A stretch of 10,192 nucleotides of DNA from Baffinella frigidus. Lineage: Eukaryota; Cryptophyceae; Cryptomonadales; Baffinellaceae. This document shows, one piece after another, positions 1 through 6,518 of this stretch. A program made the position numbers and the translations under genes. The stretch is taken from NCBI GenBank assembly GCA_026770585.1, contig MU647052.1, positions 111,282 to 121,473 on the forward strand, given 5' to 3'. The notes under the pieces were generated by a model that was given only the letters and a program-made list of their open reading frames with translations, ran no database searches and was not told the origin of the DNA. Within the stretch, counting starts at the first letter, position 1. Each line of letters starts with the position of its first letter.

Positions 1-2
1 GT

Positions 3-48
<46 letters not shown>

Positions 49-49
49 G

Positions 50-90
<41 letters not shown>

Positions 91-105
91 GGTTGCGGGT
101 TGCGG
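1..105. repeat. Tandem heptamer array, unit GTTGAGG (TTGAGGG)
   Basis: Fifteen heptamers run without a break in register. Twelve are exact GTTGAGG; unit 8 is GGTGAGG and the last two are GTTGCGG. The unit differs from the plant/algal telomere repeat TTTAGGG by one base. It is G-rich on the plus strand and could form G-quadruplexes. The array touches the window edge, so its full length is unknown. I read it as an interstitial or subtelomeric telomere-like satellite rather than a true chromosome end. Confidence 0.95.
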
Positions 106-190
106 GCATAGGGGTTATGGGTTAGGTTTCAGGGCCTAGGTTTCAGGGTTCCGGATTCAGGGTTGAGGGTATAGGGCCCAGGGTGTTTCG
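106..190. repeat. Degenerate continuation of the G-rich telomere-like array
   Basis: After position 105 the heptamer register breaks up into short GGG-containing words such as GGGTTAGG, TTTCAGGG and GTTGAGGG. It runs into the host repeat that begins with GGGTACCGTCC. No coding potential is seen. Confidence 0.7.
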
Positions 191-420
191 GGGTACCGTC
201 CAGATGGGGTCAAGGAGGGCGATCTAATCGCGGCGAGTATTTTCCGAAAATACGATTTCGGGGAACTCCGATCCGATTTGCAACGAAAATTACTACAAGG
301 ACGTGACAATTTTAAAAAGTAAATGCAAATTGTGTAGTAATTTTCGTGGAAAATACTTTTAAAATCGTATTTTCGGAAAATACTCGTCCGGATGAGATAA
401 GCTGATCGAGCGTCGCCACC
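190..420. repeat. Host repeat copy 1, interrupted by a foldback element
   Basis: The left part (190-223) starts GGGTACCGTCCAG and ends GGGCGAT. The right part (397-420) reads ATAAGCTGATCGAGCGTCG. Copy 2 (586-618 plus 943-977) and copy 3 (1147-1220) carry the same sequence. Copy 3 has no insertion, so it shows the original junction. The dinucleotide AT at 222-223 and 397-398 is the duplicated target. The function of the repeat is unknown. Confidence 0.8.
224..396. mobile_element. Foldback element A (173 bp, AT target duplication)
   Basis: The ends are CTAATCGCGGCGAG at left and CTCGTCCGGATGAG at right, related as imperfect inverted repeats. Inside them 234-258 and 362-386 are a perfect 25-bp inverted repeat. 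An inner stem pairs 284-297 with 333-346 (CGAAAATTACTACA). Each 25-bp arm contains a 17-bp palindrome, GTATTTTC-C-GAAAATAC at 237-253 and its partner at 367-383. AT flanks both ends, and the empty host copy at 1147-1220 supports insertion with a 2-bp duplication. There is no internal ORF worth naming, so it must be non-autonomous if mobile. It belongs with elements at 619-942 and 7416-7566. Confidence 0.8.
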
Positions 421-435
421 CTGGAGGCAACTTAT

Positions 436-524
436 GGGCAAATCGTAAGTCAATCTCCCACGAATGCACTCGGATTCCGAGTGCGTTCGTATGGGAGTTG
501 ACTTACGAAATCATCGATTTGCCC
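436..524. mobile_element. Foldback element, TIR GGGCAAATCG
   Basis: Terminal 10-bp inverted repeats (436-445 and 515-524) lead into a long imperfect hairpin. TCGTAAGTCAA at left pairs with TTGACTTACGA at right, and GCACTCGGA pairs with TCCGAGTGC near the apex at about 475. The right arm has 9 extra bases (ATGATTTCG) next to the terminal repeat. No target duplication is clear, so calling it mobile is inference from the structure. Confidence 0.6.
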
Positions 525-552
525 AGAGTTTGAGAAATCATCGATTTGCCCA
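507..552. repeat. Direct duplication, 27-bp period
   Basis: GAAATCATCGATTTGCCCA occurs at 507-525 and again at 534-552. The first copy is the right end of the foldback at 436-524, so that end has been tandemly copied outward. A similar motif (GATCATCGATTTGGG) lies in the foldback at 8590-8753. Confidence 0.85.
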
Positions 553-618
553 AGTTTTAGGGTACAGGGTTCAGGGCTTAACGAGGGGTACCGTCCAGGT
601 GGGGTCGAGGAGCGCGAT

Positions 619-942
619 CTCATCCGGACGAGTATTCATAATGAATACGATTTCGGGGTTCTCCGATTCGGTTTTGGTGTATCTTGAGGCTCTAAATGAA
701 GTCTAGATAGACGACTGTCTTATTTATACCCCTTAAGATACATCAAAATCGTATTCGTTATGAATACTCGGCGGGATTAGTTTTGGTCCACTTCGGAGGG
801 CTGAGAATCCCTTTGTAGCCCGCTGTGTGGGTGGCTCGCCTGGTCAGCGTTCGCCTTATGGACAACAGCGGGCTGCAGCGCCTTGAGGTTGAACGAGGGC
901 TTCCCCTCCCCCCCCCCCTTCTTGCTTACTCGGCGGGATTAG
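619..942. mobile_element. Foldback element B (AT target duplication, with nested insert)
   Basis: The left end CTCATCCGGACGAG and right end CTCGGCGGGATTAG are imperfect inverted repeats. The arms carry GTATTCAT-A-ATGAATAC at 632-648 and a one-mismatch partner at 751-767. Further in, TTTTGGTGTATCTTGAGG pairs with CCTTAAGATACATCAAAA. The original element would be about 162 bp long, ending at 780. It now appears as 324 bp because 781-942 contains an extra 146-bp segment followed by a second copy of the right end. It has the same architecture as the elements at 224-396 and 7416-7566 but a different palindrome. Confidence 0.75.
781..926. mobile_element. Nested 146-bp insert flanked by a 16-bp direct repeat
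   Basis: TACTCGGCGGGATTAG is present at 765-780 and exactly repeated at 927-942, bracketing this segment. A 16-bp duplication is typical of retroposition by target-primed reverse transcription, but it could also come from unequal repair. The segment contains a hairpin (AGCCCGCTGT with ACAGCGGGCT, about 818-874) and a C-rich tract at 903-919. I do not see clear polymerase III A and B boxes, so SINE identity is not established. Confidence 0.5.
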
Positions 943-1001
943 ATCAGCTCATCAAGCGTCGTCTCCGGGATCAGAATCTTCCCACTCGGTAGGCTACGGG
1001 G

Positions 1002-1035
1002 CACGTCCCTCCCCAGAAATCCGGGGAGGGACGTG
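1002..1035. other. Perfect 13-bp hairpin
   Basis: CACGTCCCTCCCC (1002-1014) pairs with GGGGAGGGACGTG (1023-1035) around an 8-base loop. It lies between host repeat copy 2 and the next foldback. No U-tract follows and there is no gene upstream, so it is not a recognisable terminator. Confidence 0.85.
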
Positions 1036-1067
1036 ACACATTGCTGACTTGTGGCGTGTTTCTTGGG

Positions 1068-1147
1068 CAAAAATCCAATAATTTTTCCAGGGCGACAATC
1101 GAATAATTAACTCTTCACTAATTATTGGAACAATTATTGGATTTTTG
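1068..1147. mobile_element. Short foldback element, TIR CAAAAATCCAATAATT (80 bp)
   Basis: A perfect 16-bp inverted repeat lies at 1068-1083 and 1132-1147. An inner 8-bp stem pairs AATAATTA (1102-1109) with TAATTATT (1119-1126). GG flanks both ends, consistent with a 2-bp target duplication. The reverse complement of the left end and its flank (AATTATTGGATT, then GAAACACGC) recurs at 9004-9031, so the repeat is dispersed. Confidence 0.65.
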
Positions 1148-1220
1148 GGTACCGTCCAGGTGGGGTCGAGGAGCGCGATGAGCTCGTCAAGCGTCGTCTC
1201 CGGGATCAGGTCCTGCACCC
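1147..1220. repeat. Host repeat copy 3, uninterrupted (empty site)
   Basis: GGGTACCGTCCAGG leads through GCGCGAT directly into GAGCTCGTCAAGCGTCG. The point where copies 1 and 2 carry foldback elements is intact here, with a single AT at 1178-1179. The repeat then continues as the first unit of the tandem region that follows. Confidence 0.85.
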
Positions 1221-1815
1221 AAAAGTCGACACGGTCAACTTTTGGCATTGTTTTATTACTTTCGGGCGGGTGAGGCGTCGTTTCGGGGACCAGATCCTGC
1301 ACCCAAACGTTTCTGGTTTAGGAAAATAATGAAACAACGCCGGGTAGTGCGGTTTAAGTTGATCGTTTAGCCCCAGCACCGTCAACTTAGCAACAGCACC
1401 GTCAACTTAGCAGCAGCATCGTCAACTTTCGGCACTATTTCGTTAGTTTCGGGCGGGTGGAGCGTCGTTTCGGGGACCAGATCCTGCACCCAAAAGTCGA
1501 CACCGTCGACTTTGGTATTAAGTTGACACCGTCAACTTTCGGAATTGTTTCTCGTCGTCTTAGGGACCAGATCATGCATCCCAAAGTTGACAGTTGAGCA
1601 CCAGCACCGTCAACTTGGTCCCAGCACCGTCAACTTACTACCACCACCGTCAACTTTCGGCACTGTTTCGTTATTTTCGGGGGGGTGCAGCGTCGTTTCG
1701 GGGACCAGATCCTGCATGCCAAAAGTTGACAGTTAAGCACCAGCACCGTCAACTTAGTCCCAGCATCGTCAACTTAGCGCCCAAAATTGACAGTTTAGCA
1801 CCAGCGCCAGATAGA
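1191..1815. repeat. Complex minisatellite built on GTCAACTT hairpins
   Basis: A block reading GCGTCGTTTCGGGGACCAG, then ATCCTGCACCC, recurs with changes near 1191, 1275, 1462, 1552 and 1690. Between blocks are variable numbers of a CAGCACCGTCAACTTAG submotif, so the period is irregular (about 84 to 187 bp). Compact inverted repeats occur at 1222-1243, 1493-1513 and 1520-1538, for example AAAGTCGAC-ACC-GTCGACTTT. Open frames here have no start context or protein-like composition and are repeat by-products. Confidence 0.85.
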
Positions 1816-2056
1816 CATCTTCCATGATGCGGAAGGCGCTCACAGCTGAGCAGCTTACCGTCCTCACCGCCGGATCCTGTTTGCGTGATTATCCACGGAG
1901 GGATCTTGGGGGGGGGGGGTTATTCAACAGTCAATTTTCGAGGGGAAACGGTATTCAAAAGTCAATTTTCAGGAGCAAACGGCTCCAAGAACGGGCCAAT
2001 GGCTCCAAGAGCGGGCCTGGAATAACCCACCGAAGAGCCCTGCGTGGTATATATAC
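1816..2056. repeat. Unassigned DNA with two short tandem duplications
   Basis: TATTCAACAGTCAATTTTC at 1921-1939 is repeated with one change at 1952-1970. GGCTCCAAGAACGGGCCAAT at 1981-2000 is followed directly by a near copy at 2001-2020. A poly-G run lies at about 1909-1919. I see no gene in this stretch. Confidence 0.75.
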
Positions 2057-2237
<181 letters not shown>

Positions 2238-2270
2238 GTGAAGGGCATGGCGCGATCTTCGGCTGCGGTG

Positions 2271-2437
2271 TAGAGCGCTGTGCAGAGAAGTTGGCCACCG
2301 AAAAATGGGAAAATTGGAGCCATTTTGTCCACCTTTGAGAAATTCATGGTACTAAATTTCTCAAAAGTTGCCAAAATGGCTCCAATTTCTCGATTTTCCA
2401 TTAATCCCCGTGGCCAACTTCTGTGCACAGCGCTCTA
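2271..2437. mobile_element. Foldback MITE-like element (167 bp, TA ends)
   Basis: The 28-bp ends 2271-2298 and 2410-2437 are inverted repeats with one mismatch, starting TAGAGCGCTGTGCA. The interior is also inverted: AAATTGGAGCCATTTTG near 2314 pairs with CAAAATGGCTCCAATTT near 2380, and GAGAAATT pairs with AATTTCTC at the apex. Outer TA dinucleotides could be a 2-bp duplication, as in Tc1/mariner-type MITEs. Similar ORFs read on both strands because the DNA is inverted, so they are not evidence for a protein. Confidence 0.75.
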
Positions 2438-2548
2438 TCTCGGGACAAACTGCGAATTTGGCTCTGATGCTACGCACCTCGGGCGCACGTGCGGCCCTTT
2501 TCAAACGCGGACGAGACCGAACTGGACATGCGGATGCATTTCCAGTTC

Positions 2549-2558
2549 TAATAATAAC

Positions 2559-2589
<31 letters not shown>

Positions 2590-2592
2590 TAT
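2549..2592. repeat. TAA microsatellite
   Basis: Mostly TAA/AAT triplets (2549-2557 and 2563-2588) interrupted by CATATA and followed by an AT-rich stretch to about 2625. There is no coding interpretation. Confidence 0.95.
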
Positions 2593-2650
2593 ATGCATAT
2601 TACGTATATTTCATATATGTAGACGGACCTGCCCGTCGACGGACATGGGC

Positions 2651-2967
2651 ACGTCGCCCACTGCCACCACCCCCGACAGCGCCGCCGGGCCTGTTTCAGG
2701 GCTACGGGTTAGGGCCCCACTTAGCAGCGGCCGAGTTGCTTTCCGCCTTGAATGCAGGGTGAAATTCCGGTTAGGTTCCAGGGCAATGGATAAGATTCTA
2801 GTACAAATCTTTTAGATGGACTGTATCCGTGACGCCCCCGGCGGCTGCTAAGTGGCGAGGCGGGCTCGCCCCCCACGGTGTCGGGGTTAGGACTACGTCG
2901 CCTACGACCACGGTCAGAACGTCGCCCACCGCCACCACCAACGAAAGCGCCGCCGGGCCTGGTTTCG
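2651..2967. repeat. Duplicated GC-rich block with inverted repeat between copies
   Basis: 2651-2697 and 2919-2966 are near-identical direct repeats (ACGTCGCCCAC, then GCCACCACC, then GCGCCGCCGGGCCTG). Between them CCACTTAGCAGC (2717-2728) is inverted at 2844-2855. The enclosed 2729-2843 has no recognisable gene. The whole resembles an insertion into, or rearrangement of, a duplicated repeat. Confidence 0.7.
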
Positions 2968-3230
2968 GGTGAGTGTTTAGGGTTGAGTGTTTAGGGTTGA
3001 GGGTTGAGGATGGAGGGGTTGTGGTCTGGGTTGAAGGTTCAGGGGTTAGGGGTTAGAGGTCAGGGTGTAGGGTTCAGGGTTTGGGGGTTAGGGTTCAGGG
3101 TTTAGGGTTTAGGAGTGAGGGTCTAGGGTTAAGAGTGTAGGATTCAGAGTGTATGGTTTATGCTGCAGGGTGCAGGGTTTGGGGTTTCGGGTATAGGGCT
3201 CGGGTTCAGGGTTTCGGGTTTCGGATTTGG
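2968..3230. repeat. Degenerate G-rich telomere-like array
   Basis: The stretch is dominated by GGGTTTA, GGGTTCA, GGGTTGA and GGGGTTA words in loose heptamer to octamer spacing. The strand orientation (G-rich on plus) is the same as at 1-190. No exact unit runs for more than two or three copies, so it is an old or rapidly diverging array. Confidence 0.85.
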
Positions 3231-3632
3231 ACCAGAATGATCAACACACACGACGACCACCCCCCCCCCGTCTCAGAGTTTATATCCACGGTGCAGAATT
3301 CGGGGTTCGGGTTCAGGGGTTGCACACGCGTGATCAACACAGGGTTCACGGTGCAAGATTCAGAGTTTCGGGTGTAGGGTATGGTGCACGGTTCAAGGTT
3401 GTGCCTGAGTGGTCAACACAGACGACGACCATCTCTCCCCAAGCGCGAGTGGTTCCGGGTTCCGGGCTTATAGTGCGTGGTGCGGGAAGGGTTCGGGGTT
3501 GAGATTTCATTTTCAGAGTTTAAGATTCATGGTTCATGTTTACGCTGTGGGGTTTAGGGTTTGGACTAGAGTGGTCAACACAGACGACGACCATGCCCCA
3601 CCCAGCGCGCGCGGTTCCGGGTTCCGGGCTTA

Positions 3633-3733
3633 TCCCTCGAGTGGCCAGTAGGCTCATACGCCCTACCGTAGGGCCCTAGGACCTGTCTAGGACCTCTTGG
3701 CCGTCAAATTTGACTGGCTGGCCACTCAAGGGA
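3633..3733. mobile_element. Foldback element (101 bp), TIR TCCCTCGAGTGGCCAG
   Basis: The 16-bp ends at 3633-3648 and 3718-3733 are inverted repeats with one mismatch. The flanking repeat has an uninterrupted copy: GGGCTTA runs straight into TAGTGCGTGGTGCGGG at 3464-3486, whereas here GGGCTTA and CAGTGTGTGGTGCGGG are separated by the element. The interior has CCGTAGGGCCCTAGGACCT, nearly identical to part of the foldback at 5955-6114. TA/CA at the flanks may be an eroded TA duplication. Confidence 0.75.
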
Positions 3734-3764
3734 CAGTGTGTGGTGCGGGAAGGGTTTGGGGTTG

Positions 3765-3990
3765 AGATTTCATGTTCAGAGTTTAAGATTCAGGGTTTAT
3801 GTTTACGCTGTAAGGGGTAGGGTTTGGACCAGAGTTGATGTTTATGTCTATGTTTTACGCTGTAGGGTGTAGGGATTCAGGGTTTATGTTTACGCTGTAG
3901 GGTGTAAGGATGCAGGGTTCATGTTTACGCTGTAGGGTGTAGGGTCTGGACCAGAGTTTATGTTTATGTTCACGCTGTAGGGTTAAGGGT
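3765..3990. repeat. Minisatellite with TTTATGTTTACGCTGTAGGG unit
   Basis: TTTATGTTTACGCTGTA or close variants occur near 3797, 3847, 3880, 3919 and 3957. The clearest units are about 36 bp, with GTAGGGTGTAGGG linkers. Single copies also occur near 3533. The unit appears to have grown out of the surrounding degenerate telomere-like DNA. Confidence 0.75.
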
Positions 3991-4057
3991 TTGGACCAGA
4001 GTGGTCAACATAGGCGACGACCATCCCCCCCCCGGCGCGTGCGGATGCCACGATGCC

Positions 4058-4160
4058 GAGCCCGAGCGACCTGCCGTTGGAAATGCCTCAAGCTCCAGCA
4101 TCGGTTTGATCAACTTCAGAGGGCGTGTGGCCACGATGCCGAGCCCGAGCGCGACCTACC
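4058..4160. repeat. Dispersed block copy 1 (GCCGTTGGAAATGCCTCAAG)
   Basis: The block CTGCCGTTGGAAATGCCTCA through GGGCGTGTGGCCAC also occurs at 4458-4521 (continued after an insertion at 4914) and 5390-5470. Here GTGGCCAC is followed by GATGCCGAGCCCGAGCG. No recognised protein is encoded in either orientation, although frames are open in places. Confidence 0.85.
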
Positions 4161-4291
4161 GTTCACGGTATGGGGGTTACAGTTCCACCCCAACTAGTCC
4201 TAGGAGCATAGGACCACCCTGGGGGCTGGGGGCGGTGCGTGTCCTTCATTTCGAGAAACCCGTGTAAGAGCACGCACCATCCCTGGGGGGG

Positions 4292-4316
4292 TCGTAAAAC
4301 TAACTTAATTTTACGA
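4292..4316. other. Small hairpin TCGTAAAA/TTTTACGA
   Basis: An 8-bp perfect stem with a 9-base loop between repeat blocks. The preceding region 4160-4290 has no gene that I can see; GGTGCGTG near 4234 can pair with CACGCACC near 4271. Confidence 0.7.
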
Positions 4317-4457
4317 ATTCTCAGGCCGGGAGTGGTCAACATAGGCGACGACCATCCCCCCCCCGGCGCGCGGAGAAGCCACGATGCCGAGCCCGAGCGA
4401 CCTGCCGTTCAGGGTAGGGGGTTACTCGAAATTAAGGACGCGCGCCGTCTGAGGGTC

Positions 4458-4955
4458 CTGCCGTTGGAAATGCCTCAAGCTCCAGCCTCGGTTTGATCAA
4501 CTTCAGAGGGCGTGTGGCCACCATTCATGCAAAAAGCTTTCGCCAGCGAGGTACTTGGAGCCTACGGATTGCCTACGGTAGGAGCCCCCCTCCTACGATT
4601 TTTTTTTAAAATCGGGCTTTTAAAAGTCCTGAATTTGCTTTTAAAATTGTTTTAGAGCTGTAAGTCCCTCGCCAGCGAGTGACTTGAGGGGTCCGCTGGC
4701 GAAAGCCTTTGGCACTAACATTAATGCCACAAGCTAACGCCAGCGGACCCCTTAAGGGGTCGGTAAACGTGGGCTTACTGGAGCCGTTGATGGTCAACCG
4801 GGCTCTAAAACGATTTTAAAAGCGATTTCAGGACTTTTAAAGCCCAAGAATGTTTTCCATTATAAATTTTGTACCAAAGTTACCACTCCGTTAACGTAAG
4901 CTTTTTGCATGAACATGCCGGGCCCGAGCGACCAGGCCTCCACTGTTACTTCTTA
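4458..4955. repeat. Dispersed block copy 2, interrupted by a foldback element
   Basis: Copy 2 of the GCCGTTGGAAATGCC block reads to GTGTGGCCACCA at 4523, is interrupted by 4524-4913, and resumes with CATGCCGGGCCCGAGCGACC at 4914. Copy 3 (5441-5470) reads GTGTGGCCAACATGCCGGGCC without interruption and copy 1 reads GTGTGGCCACGATGCCGAGCC. This fixes the insertion point to the base. Confidence 0.85.
4524..4913. mobile_element. Foldback element (390 bp), TIR TTCATGCAAAAAGCTT, CA duplication
   Basis: A perfect 16-bp inverted repeat lies at 4524-4539 and 4898-4913. CA at 4522-4523 and 4914-4915 is the 2-bp target duplication, confirmed by the uninterrupted copy near 5453. A second, longer imperfect stem pairs about 4614-4658 with 4802-4845 (TTTTAAAAGTCCTGAA against TTCAGGACTTTTAA). 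A third stem pairs about 4683-4700 with 4739-4757 (GGGGTCCGCTGGCG). The left arm carries GCCTACGG..TTGCCTACGGTAGG, also found in the element at 5955-6114. Short frames inside are not convincing genes. Confidence 0.8.
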
Positions 4956-4979
4956 AGTTAACAGAGGTTCCACTTTTGC

Positions 4980-5600
4980 TTTGAGACGTTCCACTCTCGA
5001 CTTTTGTCTCGGTGGGCCGCGCTCTGAGCAAACCCGTCAAATGTGGAGCAGGAAAGAGCCAGATGATGCCATGCAGGGTTGTGTTATCAGCTGGGTGCTG
5101 ATACGTGTCAGCACTTATCAGCAACATCACGACCAGGCGTGCAGGGTTCTGGTGCAAACCCGTCAAATGTGGAGCTGGAAAGAGCCAAATGTGGAGCTGG
5201 AAAGAGCCATACGTATCAGCACTTATCAGCAATATCAGCAAAACAGCTGATATATGTGCTGACACGTCTCTCCTAGGGCGGGGGAGGGTGATCCGTGGGG
5301 GTGGGGGCGGGGGGCAGATGGTGAGACCAAATCGCGACCGAGACAGAGCTAGAATGCTGGTATGTATCGGGCTGAGCCGTCTGAGGGTCCTGCCGTTGGA
5401 AATGCCTCAAGCTCCAGCCTCGGTTTGATGAACTTCAGAGGGCGTGTGGCCAACATGCCGGGCCCCAGCGACCTGGCTTGCAGGGTTCTGGTGCAAACCC
5501 GTCAAATTTGGAACAGGAAAGAGCCAGATGGTGAGACCAAATCGCGACGGAGACAGAGCTAGAACGCTGTTATGTATCGGAGTGAGCCGACATGAAACAA
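4980..5600. repeat. Mosaic of local duplications, including an exact 22-bp tandem
   Basis: AAACCCGTCAAAT followed by TGGAGC and GGAAAGAGCC occurs at about 5032, 5157 and 5497. An exact 22-bp tandem lies at 5164-5185 and 5186-5207. TCAGCACTTATCAGCAA occurs near 5109 and 5217 and is partly inverted at 5246-5268 (GCTGATATATGTGCTGACACG). GATGGTGAGACCAAATCGCGAC then AGACAGAGCTAGAA occurs near 5317 and 5527. A GC-rich run lies at 5276-5316. Frames across the region are duplicates of one another, and I do not accept any as a gene. Confidence 0.8.
5390..5470. repeat. Dispersed block copy 3 (uninterrupted)
   Basis: The same block as at 4071 and 4458, with one substitution (TTTGATGAAC for TTTGATCAAC), running through GTGTGGCCAACATGCCGGG. 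It serves as the empty-site reference for the 390-bp foldback at 4524-4913. Confidence 0.9.
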
Positions 5601-5831
5601 GACGAGAGGGGGAGCTCTAGAGCTGGCCATGCAGGATGTGTGGAACGTAGCTGGAGTGAACGAGTATATTGGTACTCTCTTAGTTCCACCGATTCTTAAT
5701 AAATGGTTCAAATCAATTCAAACGTGTCTTTCAAACCCGATCAAACTAGTAGATCTTAAAACTAGTCCGGAGCGAAGCGGACCAAAGGACTGTACGCTTC
5801 TCTCGATGCGAAATGTGGAGCATGTAACGTG
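5600..5831. other. Unassigned stretch, nothing recognised
   Basis: There are short palindromes such as GAGCTCTAGAGCT near 5611 and a repeated ACTAGT (near 5746 and 5761). A 67-codon frame on plus (5629-5832) has no GC-rich third positions and no familiar motif. I leave it unannotated as a gene. Confidence 0.6.
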
Positions 5832-5915
5832 AGACCGGGCAGGGTTTCGCTCCAAAGTTGACGGATTTGTACCACGCACCCAGCATGTCGACTTAAGAAA
5901 AGTCGGCCAACCCGA
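5832..5915. repeat. Dispersed repeat, inverted copy of 9319-9405
   Basis: The reverse complement of this segment matches 9319-9405 over about 80 bases with scattered substitutions. Shared landmarks are GGGTTGGCCGACT, TTCTTAAGT, GTGGTACA and ATCCGTCAACTTTGGAG. It contains the inverted GTTGAC/GTCGAC boxes also seen in the minisatellite at 1191-1815. Confidence 0.85.
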
Positions 5916-5954
5916 CTGAGGCAGAGCTCCTAGGAATCGAGGACCGAATCAATA

Positions 5955-6114
5955 GGGTAACGTCCTAAAAACTGGGTAGTTAGGCCTACGGTATTGCCTA
6001 CGGTAGGCCGTAGGGCCCCTAGGACCTAATGTTTCATAGGACCCCCCCTGGGTCCCTACGGCCTACCGTAGGCAATACCGTAGGCCGAACTACCCAGTTT
6101 TCAGAACGTTGCCC
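5955..6114. mobile_element. Foldback element (about 160 bp), long near-perfect arms, TA ends
   Basis: The arms (about 5955-6014 and 6054-6114) are inverted repeats of roughly 60 bp with about four mismatches. They include AAAACTGGGTAGTT and a palindrome-rich GGCCTACGGTATTGCC run. TA lies outside each arm (5953-5954 and 6115-6116), compatible with a 2-bp duplication, although A/T pairing continues one base beyond. Interior words CCGTAGGGCCCCTAGGACCT and GCCTACGG..GCCTACGGTAGG recur in the elements at 3633-3733 and 4524-4913. Confidence 0.75.
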
Positions 6115-6234
6115 TATGAGAATCGCCTCGTTACATCGTCGAAACTACGAGTGGTCAAACGTACGCCCCCCAGCTTGAGCTGCTGAGGGGACGTGTCCCC
6201 TGGACTGCCCGCTGGACCCTTGCGGAGAGACCCT

Positions 6235-6375
6235 GAGACCTAACACTCTACACCCTAAGCCCTAAGCCCTAAGACCTGAAACAAAAATCATCAGCCCTAA
6301 GCCCTGATCTCTAAGCCATCATTCATAAGTCCTAAACCCCTGAACCCTAACCCCCAGAACCCAGCCCCATAACCC
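6235..6375. repeat. Degenerate C-rich telomere-like array (CCCTAAG/CCCTAAA)
   Basis: CCCTAAG units near 6254-6272 are followed by looser CCCTAAR and CCCTGAR words to about 6375. The C-rich strand is now on plus, the opposite of the arrays at 1-190 and 2968-3230. The preceding 6117-6234 shows no gene. Confidence 0.8.
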
Positions 6376-6379
6376 CAAG

Positions 6380-6518
6380 TGCAATTGACTTGGATCGGAG
6401 CAAACCCGCCCGCGGACTTTGCCGGCTTCTTCTTGAAGGCGGAGGTCATGCTGTTCATACGCTTCTTCATGGTCCCCATCATGCTTGCCGAGGCTCTCTC
6501 CGAAGGAGAGACTGGAGA
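6380..6518 (-). CDS. Exon-like fragment, basic lysine-rich peptide, unidentified
   Basis: On the minus strand a frame opens after a stop at 6519-6521. It reads SPVSPSERASASMMGTMKKR, then continues through a basic stretch containing AFKKKPAKSAGG to about FAPIQ near 6389. Third codon positions are strongly G/C over this span, unlike the surrounding repeats, which is the main reason to suspect coding sequence. A pyrimidine-containing CTCCAG at 6512-6517 (minus strand) could be a splice acceptor. The frame loses this bias and runs into the telomere-like array by 6375, so any exon ends near 6385. No domain is recognised. A chance frame is the main alternative, and the exact bounds are guesses. Confidence 0.3.

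Larger units (their letters stand above)
586..977. repeat. Host repeat copy 2, interrupted by a foldback element
   Basis: 586-618 (GGGTACCGTCCAGGTGGGG onward to GCGCGAT) and 943-977 (ATCAGCTCATCAAGCGTCG onward to GGGATCAG) match the two halves of copies 1 and 3. The AT at 617-618 and 943-944 is the target duplication around the element at 619-942. The interruption falls at the same base as in copy 1. Confidence 0.8.
3231..4360. repeat. Higher-order repeat with GTGGTCAACA..GACGACCAT core
   Basis: A core of about 24 bp recurs near 3238-3260, 3409-3432, 3571-3594, 4001-4024 and 4332-4355. It is usually preceded by TTTGGACCAGA and followed by a C-run and a GCGCG word. Copies 2 and 3 also share the following GGTTCCGGGTTCCGGGCTTA. 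Telomere-like words fill the space between. Open frames through it repeat the same short peptide (VVNTDDDH-like) and look like repeat by-products. Confidence 0.8.

Noticed and set aside
1-105. True chromosome terminus
   Set aside because: The array is short, a variant of the usual unit, and G-rich at the left edge on plus, which is the wrong orientation for a left chromosome end.
381-412. Hammerhead-like core near CGTCCGGATGAGATAAGCTGA
   Set aside because: The conserved CTGATGA, GAAA and cleavage triplet are not arranged in the required order, and the dyad is the element end.
1002-1035. Rho-independent terminator
   Set aside because: No T-tract follows the stem and the context is eukaryotic non-coding DNA.
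190-1220. CRISPR-like array from the three GGGTACCGTCC repeats
   Set aside because: There are only three copies with spacing of hundreds of bases. The intervening DNA is foldback elements, not uniform spacers.
2280-2762. 160-codon plus-strand frame
   Set aside because: It crosses a foldback, a TAA microsatellite (poly-Asn) and a GC-rich repeat. Similar peptides appear on the opposite strand because the DNA is inverted.
4001-4496. Overlapping frames in the GTGGTCAACA and GCCGTTGGAAATGCC repeats
   Set aside because: The frames differ between copies of the same repeat and are not conserved in one register, so repeat structure explains them.
4891-5265. 124-codon minus-strand frame with repeated LFPAPHLTG peptide
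   Set aside because: The internal peptide repeats simply mirror the 22-bp tandem and other local DNA duplications.
5629-5832. 67-codon plus-strand frame
   Set aside because: There is no third-position bias, no motif and no conserved neighbour; it is likely a chance frame.
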